Assembly: GCA_023634235.1 (NCBI GenBank)
Contig: JAMKCF010000001.1
Span: 33,904,772 to 33,968,771, forward strand
DNA from: Pisaster brevispinus
Lineage: Eukaryota > Echinodermata > Asteroidea > Forcipulatida > Asteriidae
DNA length: 64,000 bases
Reading direction: 5' to 3'
Numbering within the stretch: position 1 is the first letter of the stretch; each line of letters opens with the position of its first letter. The position numbers and the translations under genes were made by a program. Of this stretch, positions 50,093 to 62,750 are shown in pieces. The notes below the pieces were generated by a model. The model was not told where the DNA came from. It saw only the letters and a program-made list of their open reading frames with translations, and did no database searches.

Positions 50093-50352
50093 GGCAGTTG
50101 CTATGGGTAGAACACCAACAGGTGTTATTCTTGAGATAGTGGGCTTGAGATGTAAGCCCAGCTGGGTGCAGTTGCTATGGCTAGAACACCAAGTGTTATT
50201 CTTGAGATAGTGGGCTTGAGATGTAAGCCCAGCTGGGTGCAGTTGCTATGGCTAGAACACCAAGTGTTATTCTTGAGATAGTGGGCTTGAGATCTAAGCC
50301 CAGCTGGATGCAGTTGCTATGGCTAGAACACCAAGTGTTATTCTTGAGATAA
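50093..50352. repeat. About 71-bp tandem repeat, about 3.6 copies
   Basis: The unit contains gcagttgctatggctagaac, accaagtgttattcttgag, atagtgggcttgagatgtaa and gcccagctggg. The first copy has an accaacagg variant. Intergenic. Confidence 0.92.
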
Positions 50353-50399
50353 TGGACTTTTTTCCGACAATGTTCGTTACAAATTCTTGCTCTAACAAA

Positions 50400-50490
50400 C
50401 CGTGTATCATCATGGTCAAGTGGTCAGACTGCAGAGCTTGCAATCACAAGGTTGTGGGTTCAAAACCCGCAGCTAACCGCTGATTTCACT
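50400..50490 (+). mobile_element. tRNA-like SINE head
   Basis: atggtcaagtggtcagactg (A-box like) and aggttgtgggttcaaaaccc (B-box like). The spacing fits a tRNA-derived element; no paired acceptor stem. Confidence 0.55.
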
Positions 50491-51106
50491 ATGACTAGAA
50501 TAAATATCGTCTAGGTAACTGAATCACAATTGATTGATTTTTGCAATTCAATCAATGCTTGAATAAGAGTGGCTGTCACCAGCTGGGCGTTTATATCCCC
50601 TAGTGGGAGTTTGCAAAGTTCCCTTGATGGGAAGATCATCTAAAAAACAAAACAAAAAAACTTTGTCATTACACATACATGAGGTTTTGAGTTGTTTTTC
50701 CAGACTTTGGGCATATGCGGCTTTTTTTTCCCAAGATCAATTTATCGTCAAGCTGCCATGGTTTCCCAAAGTAGAAACAAGAGAAAAACTTGACTTTAAA
50801 TTCCTCATCATTTGAAGAGAGAATGGTACAGACTTTCACTATGTGAGTTGTACATAGGTTACTTCATTTTGTACTCTATCTATGTGGATAATCACACTAG
50901 ATTGATATCTACTTGGGATCCTACCAGTGTTTAATGTGGCAAGGTTGTTTCAGTTCTAAACCATCCCACCAAAACAAAATTGAAGTTATTTGGTAAAACC
51001 CATGCAGGTTTTCCATCTAAGGGTATTATTATTTTTCCTACATTGTGTCAGAGGTCAAAACTCCACCAATCTTGGTCCTAACTATTTCAAGTTAATTGAT
51101 ACAAAG

Positions 51107-54100
51107 CTAATAACCGGTACGTTCCTCAGCCATGTGTAGAGCTATCCTCTTACACAGCTCTGTCTCTGTTTCTTGTGGGAAGAGACACACCTCATTCTGT
51201 GTAGTAGCGACCACCTTGTACAGACGCTGGAATAGACTACTCTTACGCCCTCTGGTCTTCTTCAAATTGGAGATGAAGATATACTTGTCTAGATACGTTT
51301 CTCTCTCCTCGACGAAGCGGGTTGATCTACTCTTCTGCAATGAGGTCAAAGGTTAAAAGGTCAATGTCAGAGGTTAAAAAGGTCAATATCAAAGATTCAA
51401 ACAAGTCAATGTCAAAGATTAAAAGATTAAAATATCAACAGACCCCTTATATAGACCTCTTTTGCTGAGGTCATAAAATGGAAACTTGTGAATGTACACA
51501 CCCCGCAAAATCCTCGGCCAATGCGTTGAGGGCGGTGTTTGAGCTTGTAATGTGTTACGCAAATGCAAGGGGTCAATTGTCTTAAAATTAGAGAGCCAGT
51601 ACATCTAATCTAATAATTACAAGTTCATAATAATACAAATTACTAAGGATTAAAGCATTGGAACAAATCATACTCAATTTATTTGATAATTAGAGACTTT
51701 TAGGAACTCTAGGTGGCAGCAGACTCAGCAAGTACATCCATTGTTCTTGTAAGTGCACGATCAGAACTTAGTAAACAATGGGAAGTGTTATAACCTGGTA
51801 TGTCAGCTGCCACCGGGCTGTCCAAATATTTTTAAATTAATTATAGACTGTAAAGACATACTTATTTATTTATCTATTTAATTATTGAACTCCGTAAGCA
51901 CCGATTCTTTGCTTACGGTAGCAGAGCCATGAAATTTGGCCCTGATCTGAAAATAAAAACTTCTTACACATTATTATTATTATTATTATTATTATTATGG
52001 TTGATTAAAAAACTGCTCATTGCAGCCTACTGGCTGAATTACAAAACAGTATACATTAAAATCAAAAGGAATACAAACAGTTTATTTAAAGTAAACCGTA
52101 TAAAATAAAACAAAGGGGCATTTGGGAAATCAAGAAATGAACAAAGCACGTAAAAATATTGCACAGACAGAAGCACACTGACCATGGAAGACATGAAAAA
52201 TCACATCAAAATTACAAAATGCACTTAAAATTACACAAAGTTACAAATATGGAGGGAGTGAACTTAGAGAGTTATTGATGAGTCTGTTGAAGCAGGGGAC
52301 TGGACTGTTACTAAGTAGAGCAGTTAGACAGTAACAGTATGCGAACCCAGTCAAACATATGCAAAAAGAATTGATCTGATAGTTCCCCAAACAACAAGCA
52401 CAGTACATACAGAACTTTTACACAATTGCTCGTTTAGGGACCATTTGTTCCATAGTTCACAGAACCAGTCTTTATATCACATGTTAACACACCCCGGCCC
52501 ACATGACCAATCTTCAATAACCAATGATCAATCCTCAGAGACAGTTATCAAGGTTGTGGCCGTATTGAGGTTAGAAGAAAACACAGTCTGGTTCCTTTTT
52601 GTACAATGAATATTAGCATTCAATTACTGCTATTGGATACAGGGAACCTGACCCAATATGGTGGCACATGACAATGGTCTATTTATTAATCTAAACAAAT
52701 CTTGTTACCTTGTCTGACTGAAAGGATAAAATGCTGGTGTCCGTGGCATCCACTGCAAATGCTTCAACCAATGGTGCAGACTTATCAATGTGCTTGCATA
52801 GAGCACCTAGTAATTTGTCCTTCAAAATAAAATCAAATAAATTTATTCATTTACATTGTGTAAATTCCTTACATGAATATGTTCAAATGCTCATCGCTTA
52901 AACTGCCCTCCAAACATAATCAGCGAGGACGCATTATGCAGCCAATCGAGAAACACCCAGCAAGGCTATTCTCTGTCAAGACTAGTGTCCTGTGTGTTTT
53001 AAGGACCTACTGTTTTATGTTCCCCTTCACAGAGGCAACAGAGGCAATTGCCTCCATGCCCCTGGTCACTGCCTTGGTGCCCCTCTGAAGTGTTCCAGTT
53101 TCAGGCCTGATACTTCATTGAGGCAACAGAGGCAATTGCCTCCATGCCCCTGGTCACTGCCTTGGTGCCCCTCTGAAGTGTTCCAGTTTCAGGCCTGATA
53201 CTTCATGGAGGCAACAGAGGCAATTGCCTCCATGCTCCTGGTCATTGCCTGGTGCCCCTTGAAATGCTCCAGTTTCAGGCCTGATACTTCAGAGAGGCAA
53301 TTGCCTCCATGCCCCTGGTCGTTGCCTCGGTGCCCCTTGAAATGTTCCAGATGAGACTTACTGCTGGTGCATTGTGTTCATCTACCAGGCTCTTGAGTGA
53401 AACCATCTGGAGTTCATAGCGATCCATATCTAAACCATCAAAATCAATGGGGTCTGTCCACAAAAACAAAAGTAAACAACAATTTAAAAGATGTACTCAT
53501 CGCATAGGGGATAAAGAGTATCATTTTAGTTTGAGGAAGATGCTGGGCCAGTTTGAAACCTGTAACTAGCAGTGGGTACTGCAAACAATGTAAATGATGT
53601 GCAAATAAATAATTGCATTCGGAATAAAGAATATCATTTTGGTTTCTCAAAGATGAAATGACGGTACTGTAAACAATTTAAATGATGCACAATTCAGGGT
53701 ATTTCAGGGTATCTGCCCACTTCAAAAAGTCAAATTTAAGACTTTCTAAGACCTTTTTAATACCACCCTGAACACAATTTAAGACCAACACTAAGTGAAT
53801 AAACCAGGGGAGAGCCCAGCTACCCACTCACACTTTATGCTACTTTTTTTACACAGAGAATAATTTGGTTCATTACATACTTCATCCTTTACTTTAAGAC
53901 CTCAAATAACTGAATTTAATACTTTTTAATGCTTCTATAGGCTTCAAATTTGGATAGATCAATGCAAAACCTTTTAATACTTTTTAAGAACCCTGTATTT
54001 GATTAAAAATCACTTCTTTTGTTCACCAGGCAAACAATGAAAGTAAAAAATAAGAAAAAGACTGAAATTTCTCAGCCCTGTAGATGTTAAATAGCGCCCT

Positions 54101-55807
54101 CTAGAGTCTTACCAAAAGCAAATATGACAACTGTGTTGACGGTCCTAACTGGTTCCAACTCCAGTTGATGACCAAAGAAATCACTGACCCGATGCCAGAT
54201 GAGGTCAGCGACCCCACAAGCTACGTCCACTGTCACTAACCGCCCCATGTTGGTAAAGTAGTGTAGGAAGTGTTTGACACTAGATGTGTACAGAGCATTA
54301 CGCCGCTGAGGGAAAGTAATAAAATATAGATGTTAAGTTTGCATTGGGGATAAAGAATGTAAATGTGTGTGTTACCTACACACCGATGTGTGTAAAACAC
54401 TGTATACTCAGTACTTTCCCCCAAGTTCTTTGAACAAAAACCCACAGACATATTACTCGAGTGGGATTCGAACCTATGACCTTAGCCATTCTACAGATGT
54501 CTTACCACCAGACAATATCACCCAAACATTAAATACTATTAAAATCAACTTGTTCAGAATTTAATAAATGCAGTTTGCACTGTGGAAATAAAACCTGGAG
54601 TACACAATATCTGGAAAATAAACTCAAACTCAAGTTGAGTCAAATGAATTAAACTCAGATAATCTGCAAAATCTGCAAGGAAAGAGAAAACAAAGAGAAA
54701 AAGGGAAAATAAACAAACAAGGCAACTGTTTTGTACAATTAACTAAAACATGGCAACTATTGTTTAAGCATATCAAAATATTGAGTATACAAGCAACACC
54801 AAATCATTTCAACAACAACTGTTACGGTGTGTAAATTTAAAAGAAAATTCTTTCAAATCCTCCCCGGGGGGTCCTAGACACGCTACAGGTGGAAGGTGAG
54901 GAAAGACACAAGCGCCACCAGGCCAACCCGCCCACACTGATGGGAATGGTAATGTGTCAACCTTCAGACCTTACCTGTGTTCTGCTTGTATCTGCTTCAT
55001 CACTCTGTCCAGCTTCTTTCATCTTGTCTGGATGCTTAGCGCTGTGAGCCGTTATCTGCTTAATTACCTTCTCTTCCGGTATGGCAAGATTTAAGGCAAA
55101 TATATTAGGGAACTGTAAGAGACAGGACACCAGACTTCAGTTAGACTAACCAATGATTTTCAATAGTATAACAAACAGACTGATGCCTTTTCGTATGATT
55201 TCTATTCAAAACCCTCCTTCTTGGTAACAACTTTCAGAGAGATAATCTACCAAATGAAACCACATAAGTTACAACTGTTGTAATATTCAGGTTGGGAAGG
55301 TGGTGTATTCTGCTCTTCTACCGGCCAGGCTCCTAACAGATGATACCCATGCCTACATCCTTATGGACTGTGAAGGGGGTAACCCTGTTTCAGCCCAGGA
55401 GTAGGTGACAACGCGCCCCTGGGGACAGCTGATTTGGGTTGACAGCCCAAAACAGTTAAGTGTAGCCCTCATCTTGAAGTGGCACCCAGCCTTGTGATGT
55501 TAGGCAATTTCTCATAACTGTTTTTTTTTAAGTAGGACGGTTGACCCTGTACTATGTATGCAATCAACACACGTTTCAGGAACTGGAAAGGGAAACAGCA
55601 GAACAATTGTCAGAAAAATCAAGAACTCCTTACCCTCTTCTCAAAGTTCTTCATATCATATTCTGGTTCTTGGATGTATTTTTCACAGCGGAGTAAGAAT
55701 CTGAGATTAGGCATGATGTCAACGATGTGAGGACGCTTTGCATCTTTCTCAATCTCATTCCCGATCAGCTCTAAGATCCATTCCAGAGACAGCAAGGACT
55801 GGTTATC
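51107..55807 (-). CDS. Unrecognised conserved-looking protein, six 3'-terminal coding exons
   Basis: Exons in transcript order: 55634-55807 (174 nt), 54975-55112 (138), 54113-54305 (193), 53362-53453 (92), 52709-52819 (111), 51107-51334 (228, TAG stop). All have GT/AG and compatible phases, giving 311 residues in frame. The peptide is soluble, mostly helical in composition, with no signal peptide or membrane segment. Landmarks: DNQSLLSLEWILELIGNEIE, then HIVDIMPNLRFLLRCEKYIQ, VTVDVACGVADLIWHRV, VVIFAFGKTDPIDFDGLDMD, LCKHIDKSAPLVEAFAVD and a basic C-terminal exon with LKKTRGRKSSLFQRLYKVV. I cannot place it in a family. The first exon shown starts after an intron, so the 5' part is missing; nothing convincing was seen between 55808 and the right edge. 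Confidence 0.75.
51425..51585 (-). mobile_element. MITE-like dispersed element (gcgccctc family)
   Basis: Reverse-oriented copy: gaccccttatatagacct at the left, ggaaacttgtgaatgtac, ggccaatgcgttgagggcg, gagcttgtaatg and gcaaatgcaaggggtc at the right. It lies in the last intron-facing 5' flank of the terminal exon of the unrecognised gene. Confidence 0.6.
53030..53352. repeat. 87-bp-type tandem array, about 4 copies, next to a splice donor
   Basis: Reverse-complement relatives of the 29.9-30.7 kb units (cagaggcaattgcctccatg, ttccagtttcaggcctgat, tggtgcccct). The array ends with ccccttgaaatgttccag about 10 bp before the donor of exon 53362-53453 of the unrecognised gene. Confidence 0.92.
54450..54535 (-). 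mobile_element. tRNA-like SINE head
   Basis: cgagtgggattcgaacctat (B-box side, reversed) and cttaccaccagacaatatca (A-box side). In an intron of the unrecognised gene. Confidence 0.55.
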
Positions 55808-57654
55808 CTGAAACACAAACAACAACATTTTATTTGGTTGGTTAATTTCAAAAGGTGATTTTTAAGAAATTAACTAAAACTTAAACTGCACAAATTCCAC
55901 ATTAACTAGTTCACTTCAGAGGACAGAATACAAGTTGGATGCCTAAGTTGAGTTTGGCCACTGCTTATGAACTAGCGGAGATTCAGTAAATTCATGTACA
56001 CTCTACCTCTATCTGTCCATTCTATGTTGAGAGAGTTTTGGGGGGCTAAAGTTTTTGCTCACCCATCTATCCATGTACGATGTATTGTATTATCCTTCAG
56101 AGCAAGCAGTGCCACCACAGTGTGTTACTCAATACTCAAGATGGTTTATGCATGGTTTATGAGTGCCAATGTTTGTCTTCCCTCAGTTAATTAAAGAGGA
56201 ATTTCTCTGCTCAATGAGGCCTACTACCTGACTACACTAGACCTTCCTCAGGGGAATGCCCTACATCCTGTAATTAATACAGTCTATCAAGTGGAGAATG
56301 CACTCATTTTTGTTGTACAATGTATATTGGGCCGATTATGTGTAAATGAGCTCCAGTGAGGTAAATGTCTGAGCTAGTGACTGTGCCCTGGTTAGTGGAT
56401 GGGAATCCCTTAGGTAGAATAGAGTCGTGTAGTGACCAGGGTCATCACAACAGTATGCAAGGGTGCACCCCATTGGAGAAAACAGAGCGTCGGCATCATT
56501 AATATTTTGTAGAACCTTTTTTAGACATAATTGGGAGCCAAATAAAAGGGGGTACAGTGTAAACATTTTGCCCCATTAGGGTTGTTGACTTCCAACTTGA
56601 GAAATTTTGGATGACATAGGCCCTGAAATAAATGGTCCTATTTGCCCAGAGGTGTAGAGACATTTTTTCAAGATTGATGCTCGGGATGTTTGAAAACTTA
56701 CACAAGGGTGGGTGTTTTTTATATTGGAGGAAAATAACTTGATGGGCCTTAGGACTCCCCATATTAAATTGAGTAGAGGATAAAAGTGGAAGAGTAATGC
56801 TCTCTTTACTGTAAAAAGCTGTGAGTGTGAGAGTTCTAAGTGGTTTGTTGTTGTTGTATTGTTGAATAGTTAGCACTGTATGCTTTGGGAGTTTATTTAG
56901 TGGGATGCACCCCTGTGAAGGTCATTTTTGTATAGCAAGCTACATGTAAAGCACAACAAAATTAGCTTGTCATTTCACTGGTCCATCAGCTTTTTCACTG
57001 GTCCATTATTCATATAAATAGGGATGCTTTTCAAACACTGAACTAGCCTGCAGGACCACTTGGAGAGAATTTTGACTGGTCCTCAGGTGTTTTAACTGGC
57101 ATTTTGCTGGTGGACCACTGTTAAGGGAGAACGCTGATACATCATCTGACATGGAGCGATTAAACAGATTAATGATTAGGGATGAATTATAACCTATGCA
57201 CTGGTCTCCATTTCACAAATTCACTCAGATTCATTTGAAGATGAGTTGTTCTATTCCTTCCTTCATGATATCATACATGTACAGCAAGAATTGCCATTGC
57301 CACAAACCCTGTTCACACTGCATCTCTTATCACCGTGGAATACAGCCCAGGGAAGGCCCCTGGATTTTTTTTACCCCATGGCTACCCTGCCGCACTTTCA
57401 AACTATCACCACACCCATATTCCCTGGTCCTTATTCCACAGGGTTCCTTTCGCTGGGGTAAACAAAACCATTTCCCACAAGGAGTTTTTAAACAAACCCC
57501 AGGGTTTTACCACTTACCCCTACTCTGGAGCAGGGGTGGATATTCCCCGGGGCATGCCCAATTGCTGTGGTAGATCAGGGGTAAAGCAATCCAAGTGTGA
57601 AAGGGCTGGCCATTATTCCCCATGGTTGTCCCCGAGGAAAACACTAGTGTAAAA

Positions 57655-57760
57655 GAGGCTATAGTGATTTGTATTGTGACATCAAATTTCTGCTCAAGCA
57701 ATTAAAATTGTTATCTTAAGGTCAATCTTAGCTCTTTGTGCAATTAAGCCCTGGGCCAAT
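57655..57760. mobile_element. Palindromic MITE (catcttaagatgag family), half copy
   Basis: tgatttgtattgtgacatca, taaggtcaatcttagctct and tttgtgcaattaagccctgg; the left half is not clear. Confidence 0.55.
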
Positions 57761-58369
57761 ATCAAAGTGGATTATTATAAACCAAGAAATTACATGACAG
57801 ATTCAGACTTTCCAATTTGATTACTTCAAATTGAAAGTGTGGTAATTAAATGTGACAGCAATCATGGTATTAAGCCTGCTATTTAGTATTGCCGTTTGTT
57901 CATTATGTTTTGAGCTTCATAGCGGGTGAAGCATTACTGGGTAATTGTAACTGATGAGGTTTGCACACTTACAGTGAATAATTGTAAGTTCACAGGCTTG
58001 CACTCACCAAAATGAGTTTGCAATCAACAACATCAGCTTGCATCTAGACAAGGTTTATCATACAGTTTCTCTATAGTGTTTCAATCCAGAAAGGTTTGCA
58101 GTGACACCATTTATTTATCTCTCTATGATCTATGTTCATGGTGGCTTAACAAAGAACCCGCACATGTGAAGTAACAATTTAAAGTTTCAATCAGTAGGGG
58201 CCTATGCTCTGATTGTTTTCAGAAGGGGGGACCCCAAAACAAACCTGTCTTCATGTATGACAGGAAACGCAGCGAAGGGGACCAGTCACTTTAGTTTTTT
58301 TCTTGTTATTATTGTACTCTTGAGTGTACTGTACATTACACATTAGTACCTTTTAGTATACAATAGATA

Positions 58370-58735
58370 CGTATGGAATTCACAATAATAACCAGTTCTT
58401 ATATAGCGCATTTCACAATAACGTCTCAATGCGCTTTACATTAGTGCCCTGGTCATTGGGCCAATAACATTCCTGTAATCTTTCTCAGCTCCCTGGGGAG
58501 TATACAGCCCGGGCTGCCGTGGCGCTCCGAAGGCTTTTTCAAACACAATATCAACCTCTACCCTCGCAGGTACCCATTTATACCCCTGGGTGAAGAGAAG
58601 CAATTATAGTAAAGTATCTTGCTCAAGGACACAAGTGTCATGACCGGGATTCGAACCCACACCCCGATGACTTAACCATTGAAACTTGAATTCGATGCTC
58701 TAAACCACTCGGCCACATGACACCCCGATGGTTTT
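58370..58735 (-). mobile_element. Long SINE with tRNA-like end (gattcgaacccacacc family)
   Basis: From ataataaccagttcttatat and aatgcgctttacattagtgc through agctccctggggagtataca, tacccatttatacccctggg and atcttgctcaaggacacaag to accgggattcgaacccacac and aaaccactcggccacatgac. The tRNA-like part is at the high-coordinate end, so the element reads on the minus strand. Best full-length copy in the window. Confidence 0.82.
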
Positions 58736-58844
58736 AATCATATATTATTTGTTCCAAACAATTTTAAAACATGGGTTGTTCACTGCAGGTCTGAAGGGTA
58801 GCAACTTTAAAGCTCTTTTTCCAATGATAAAAATCCATATTCGT

Positions 58845-59105
58845 GTGTTGTGTAACGCACGTAAAAGAACCCAGTGCACTTATCGAAAAGAGAAGTGGTC
58901 CGCCCCGGTGTTCCTGGTTTGATTGGCAGCATATTGCGCCACAGCACCTTGTAAACCATTACATGGTGCTATGTAAAGGAATAGGTCTCATACTTCAAAC
59001 GAAGTCCCACATACCTTGCAGGAAAATACTTAATGTTGAAGCGCCTTGAGCGTCACTGAGTGACGGATATGAGCGCTATATAAGAAGCCGTTATTATATT
59101 CATAT
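58845..59105. mobile_element. Dispersed SINE-like repeat (gagcgctatataagaag end)
   Basis: taacgcacgtaaaagaaccc, gattggcagcatattgcgcc, gcgccttgagcgtcactga, gagcgctatataagaagccg then a (TTA)-like tail. Typical of short non-autonomous elements. Confidence 0.6.
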
Positions 59106-59439
59106 ATAAATGTACACGTAGGCTACAAAAATGTATGTGCACATTACACGCTGATTTGAAGAGCATGCTGATTACTCAGATGTCAAATTGAAACAGAACA
59201 AGCTTTGCTGCAATCCCTCCCTGAAGGACACTTCTATTTATTTTAATAGATGGAAATATATCTGGGGTAGAATGGAAGACCCAAGGACAATGGTACCTGA
59301 CTTACTCAAGGTTCAAGGTTTTACAGCAGATTGTAGCATCTGTCAGATGCATTCTATGGTACTTTTGAGCTCACTAAGAACCACGTAATACCGGAATTAT
59401 ATTTTTCTGATCCACAAATGTACGCAAAAAGGTTTGAGT

Positions 59440-59830
59440 ATCCATTACCCCACACTAGGTTGCCAAAGAAAGCCCTTGATGTAAGCTGGAAAGACCACCA
59501 TCCCTAATACAGTTTTGTACGGAGATCTACCAAAAGTCACTACAAATATCAGAAAAGGAGACTTCACTTTGCTGGCAATTACAAGAGACTTGTATAAATC
59601 CAGTGGTATCAGATTTGGTGCTGTGGCAACCAAAAAATGAAAAGAGGAGCAGAGGAGCTGAGGAAGGCCAAACAAAACATACATTTACCACCTTCATGTA
59701 CATGTATGTGAAGACTCCAACCTGACCAGTGAGGCTGTAGGCAACTGCATGCTGGACAGGAACATTTGAAATGCCATCACAAATGTCCGTTGTGAGCCGT
59801 TGGAATGAACGTTTTTAAAAGAAGCCCCAC
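59440..59830 (+). pseudogene. Frameshifted RTE-like LINE C-terminal remnant
   Basis: Across two frames one can read LYGDLPKVTTNIRK, then RRLHFAGNYKRL, then GRPNKTY, followed by a degenerate SNLTSEAVGNCMLDR. The order (LPK...R, RRLxFAGH-like, RRGRPxxTY, then a helix with DRD) is that of the C-terminus of RTE/BovB-like LINE polyproteins. At least one frameshift and several stops separate the pieces, so it is dead. Family level is inference from motif order. Confidence 0.5.
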
Positions 59831-61989
59831 CCATCTCAAGAAATGGTTAATCAACCATTCAAATAGTAGGTGTAGGTGTACATGATCTGAACAGTGCATA
59901 CTCGTACAGTCTGGCAGAAACGCTTGTGACAATCACATTGGGGGAGAGGTACATGTAGGCATGATATGTATGTACATACACGTTATACCTAACCTGGTTT
60001 ATTCTTTCATGTCCGTGCACATGAACACCGTGTTAAACATGTAGCCTACAATATATGCACCTTGTGCACCTTCACACTTGAAGATGTTACATGTAAATGG
60101 GTCTCATAACTCATAAAGTGAAAACAAACCTGTCTGATGATGACAAGTGCTTTGAGACGCCCATAGATAAAGCACTATACAATGTACTTGAAATAGAAAC
60201 AAGTTATTATTTATGACATAATGTGTACACATGTAATAGCTATAGAACTTGATAGTACTGTGGCTTCACTTCAGCTACAGCTATCCTGGCTATGGCTCAG
60301 ACCTTCATTATGTACACCCTGCAGTTGGATTTCAGTCAATAATAGCCACCTCCAAAACAAAGCCAAAGCCATTCAATTCAAATGTTGGGTACGTATACAT
60401 TGTAGCATGCACGTCTTTGATGTACAATTGCCCCAAGTACATGTAGGCCAACATGTGCAATGTACATCTTCCACACAGAGATGTGTCTTCACAATCAGAA
60501 TGCATAGAAATTCCCTATCCGGGGCAATTGACAACGGTTTACAATTATGGGGCTCCATACCACAATGCATATTAGATCACACAGACAGCAATTTCTGAAT
60601 TTCTTAATCTACATATTTCCAGTCAAAGACTGACCTCCAATATTTAACAGGCTGAGTTTGTCCCCTGGGATGAATTATGCGTGAGGTGTGACAGCTGACT
60701 GATAATTCAACCAGGCCTGGGACATGGAATGGACCCACTAAGGTCATGGTCTTCATCGCCCTCTGGTATTGACCTGTGCCCCTTCAAATGTTTCCCATAG
60801 ACTTTTTAAGAATTTCCAGTTGGAAGTGCCCCATGCAAAAATATGATAACGGCCATGCCCTCTCAAAGATGAAATTCCAGGCGGGTATGCTATTTGTTCC
60901 TGAAAAAAAGTAGGAACATTTTATCAAGTACCAGGGCTGACCTACATGTACATGGTTATAGACTTTCATCGACTTTTTGGGCCATTTAATAAAACATTTT
61001 CTGTTTTTTCTAAAGGCAGAAAAATCGGAAATCAGACTTCAGTAGGAGATAACGAGTACGGGATCAATTGGGTTTTGGAAGAGAACATGATTTCTTCCCA
61101 AATTGTATCCTCTACGTGTACACAAATCAACCAACATCAAAATCAGAGGCCACATTTTTAAGAACAACAGCAAAAAGGTTTGATTGGTTGGGGGTTCAGT
61201 TCATGTTTGAGGCCTACAATGTACTACTAATAAATACTTCAATTGCATCAATCAAAATAAACAATGGTGATTCAAGGTGCCTTATTCAAATGCCACTTTC
61301 TTGCTTTCACAATAATTCAGAATTTAAAAATGATTCTACAATATTCAGTTCTGGTATAAACAAATGATGTATCAGATTGAAACTAGGCTTCTTTTTCCGG
61401 GGTTGGGGGGGGGGATGTTACAGTATGTACATCATATTAGACAGGGTTCTCCCCAGGGTTTTTCAAAACTGTGGGGAAGTCTGGACCCAGAATGAAACGT
61501 CTTCGGAATGTTTTCTACTTGGAGTTTATCTTGGTTTTAAAAGCCCTACTGTGCAATCTGTAGTATTCTTCATGGTTTTCTCTCGATTTTTTGAGAAAAA
61601 AAAATAAATAAAAAAATGTATCGGTCAAAATTTGCGCGTATCGGCACGCAATTCGCGCGTATTGGCCCGATACGCTAGCTTGTGCATTAGGAGAACCCTG
61701 GAGCACCATAACCATCTTCAATCTCTAGCCAAGGAGTAGACCTACATGTACAGACAAAGCAGAAGATGTGCGTGGCAGAGTGTTGTTGGGATGTCAAGGG
61801 ACTTGTGATAATTGAACGTGTAAATGTTCACATGATCAAGTGATCCATCTGCTGATGGATATCAAATTACTGCGTGTGAATCAGGAATATGACTAGGAAT
61901 ATGAATACAAATTAAAGTAATGTAATATGTATGTAGGTCAGGGATTCCAAGAAGCTGCTACAGGATTCAGTAGTGTCTCGCCAGGCTGT

Positions 61990-62345
61990 TAAAGGAAGGG
62001 TATAGCCTTTGGTAATTACTCCAAAAATGTATTCATCCCATAAAAACTTACTTAATGGTAAGAAGCACTGCAGCTGTTGTTAATGTGAAACATTTTGAGA
62101 AATAATTCCCTTCAAAGGAATGTGGTTTTGGAGAGAGGGATTCAAAAACATTTCAATCTGAGAAACGTTTCTCAGATTGTGTATTCCAACTTCCATATTA
62201 TTCTTCCCTCCAGTTTTTCGGCCATATCTCAAAAACGCTACCACCTTTTGAAATAAATGTTTACAGTTTTCTGTTGTACATTTGTATATCTCCATTTATA
62301 TAGCATTAAAACAATTGAATGGTTTCGAAACCAAAAGTTTACTTT
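61990..62345 (+). repeat. Dispersed repeat shared with 19606-19880
   Basis: Carries agcactgcagctgttgtta, acattttgagaaataattcc, a small palindrome gagaaacgtttctc and ccttttgaaataaatgttt. Unknown family. Confidence 0.75.
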
Positions 62346-62484
62346 GTCTTTAAGCTACTACATGTACATTACAATACATAGGTGTAGGTACGATACACTT
62401 GCACATCTTAAATTTTTTGGGAAGAGTACAGTGTTATACAATGTACATTAAACAGTCCTATGCGGAATGTGTATTAAATTTGTA

Positions 62485-62750
62485 ACGATTATGTATTTAT
62501 CTATTTATTCATTTAATGCACATCTAACGGCACAATTAGCGCCAATAACAGGAAATGAGAAAAACAAATTTGTTTTTGATGTGGGAGGAAAACCCCAATA
62601 GGGAAAACCCACGCGATCAGAAAGGGACTGAAACCAACATGTATGCATGTAATCTACAGGCAAGGCTCCTGTCAGAGTTGGGATTCGAACCAGGGTCCAC
62701 AGAGGTGAAAAGCAGGGAAAGAAACTAATGAGCCAACCTGATCCAATACA
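62485..62750 (-). mobile_element. SINE-like element (ggatttgaaccggggtccac family)
   Basis: tatttatctatttattcatt, aatagggaaaacccacgcga, gttgggattcgaaccagggt, atgagccaacctgatcc. Confidence 0.72.

Larger units (their letters stand above)
42187..51106. other. Intergenic region between the unrecognised gene and the discoidin gene
   Basis: Nearly 9 kb without convincing exons. It holds (GA)n at 42245, the 43.55 kb foldback, three accagccaaaatac copies, MITEs at 45.3 and 46.1 kb, the 94-bp, 18-bp and 71-bp tandem repeats and a SINE head at 50.4 kb. The longest open frames here (for example 43035-43451, plus strand) are AT-biased with no recognisable motif. Confidence 0.55.

Noticed and set aside
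57196..57701. Overlapping frames of 105-125 codons in three frames
   Set aside because: Several frames are open at once in a Pro-rich, T/C-rich stretch beside a MITE; no sign of coding periodicity or homology.
60221..60598. 125-codon plus-strand frame
   Set aside because: Cys/His/Trp-rich composition without domain order, overlapped by frames on both strands; it looks like random open sequence.
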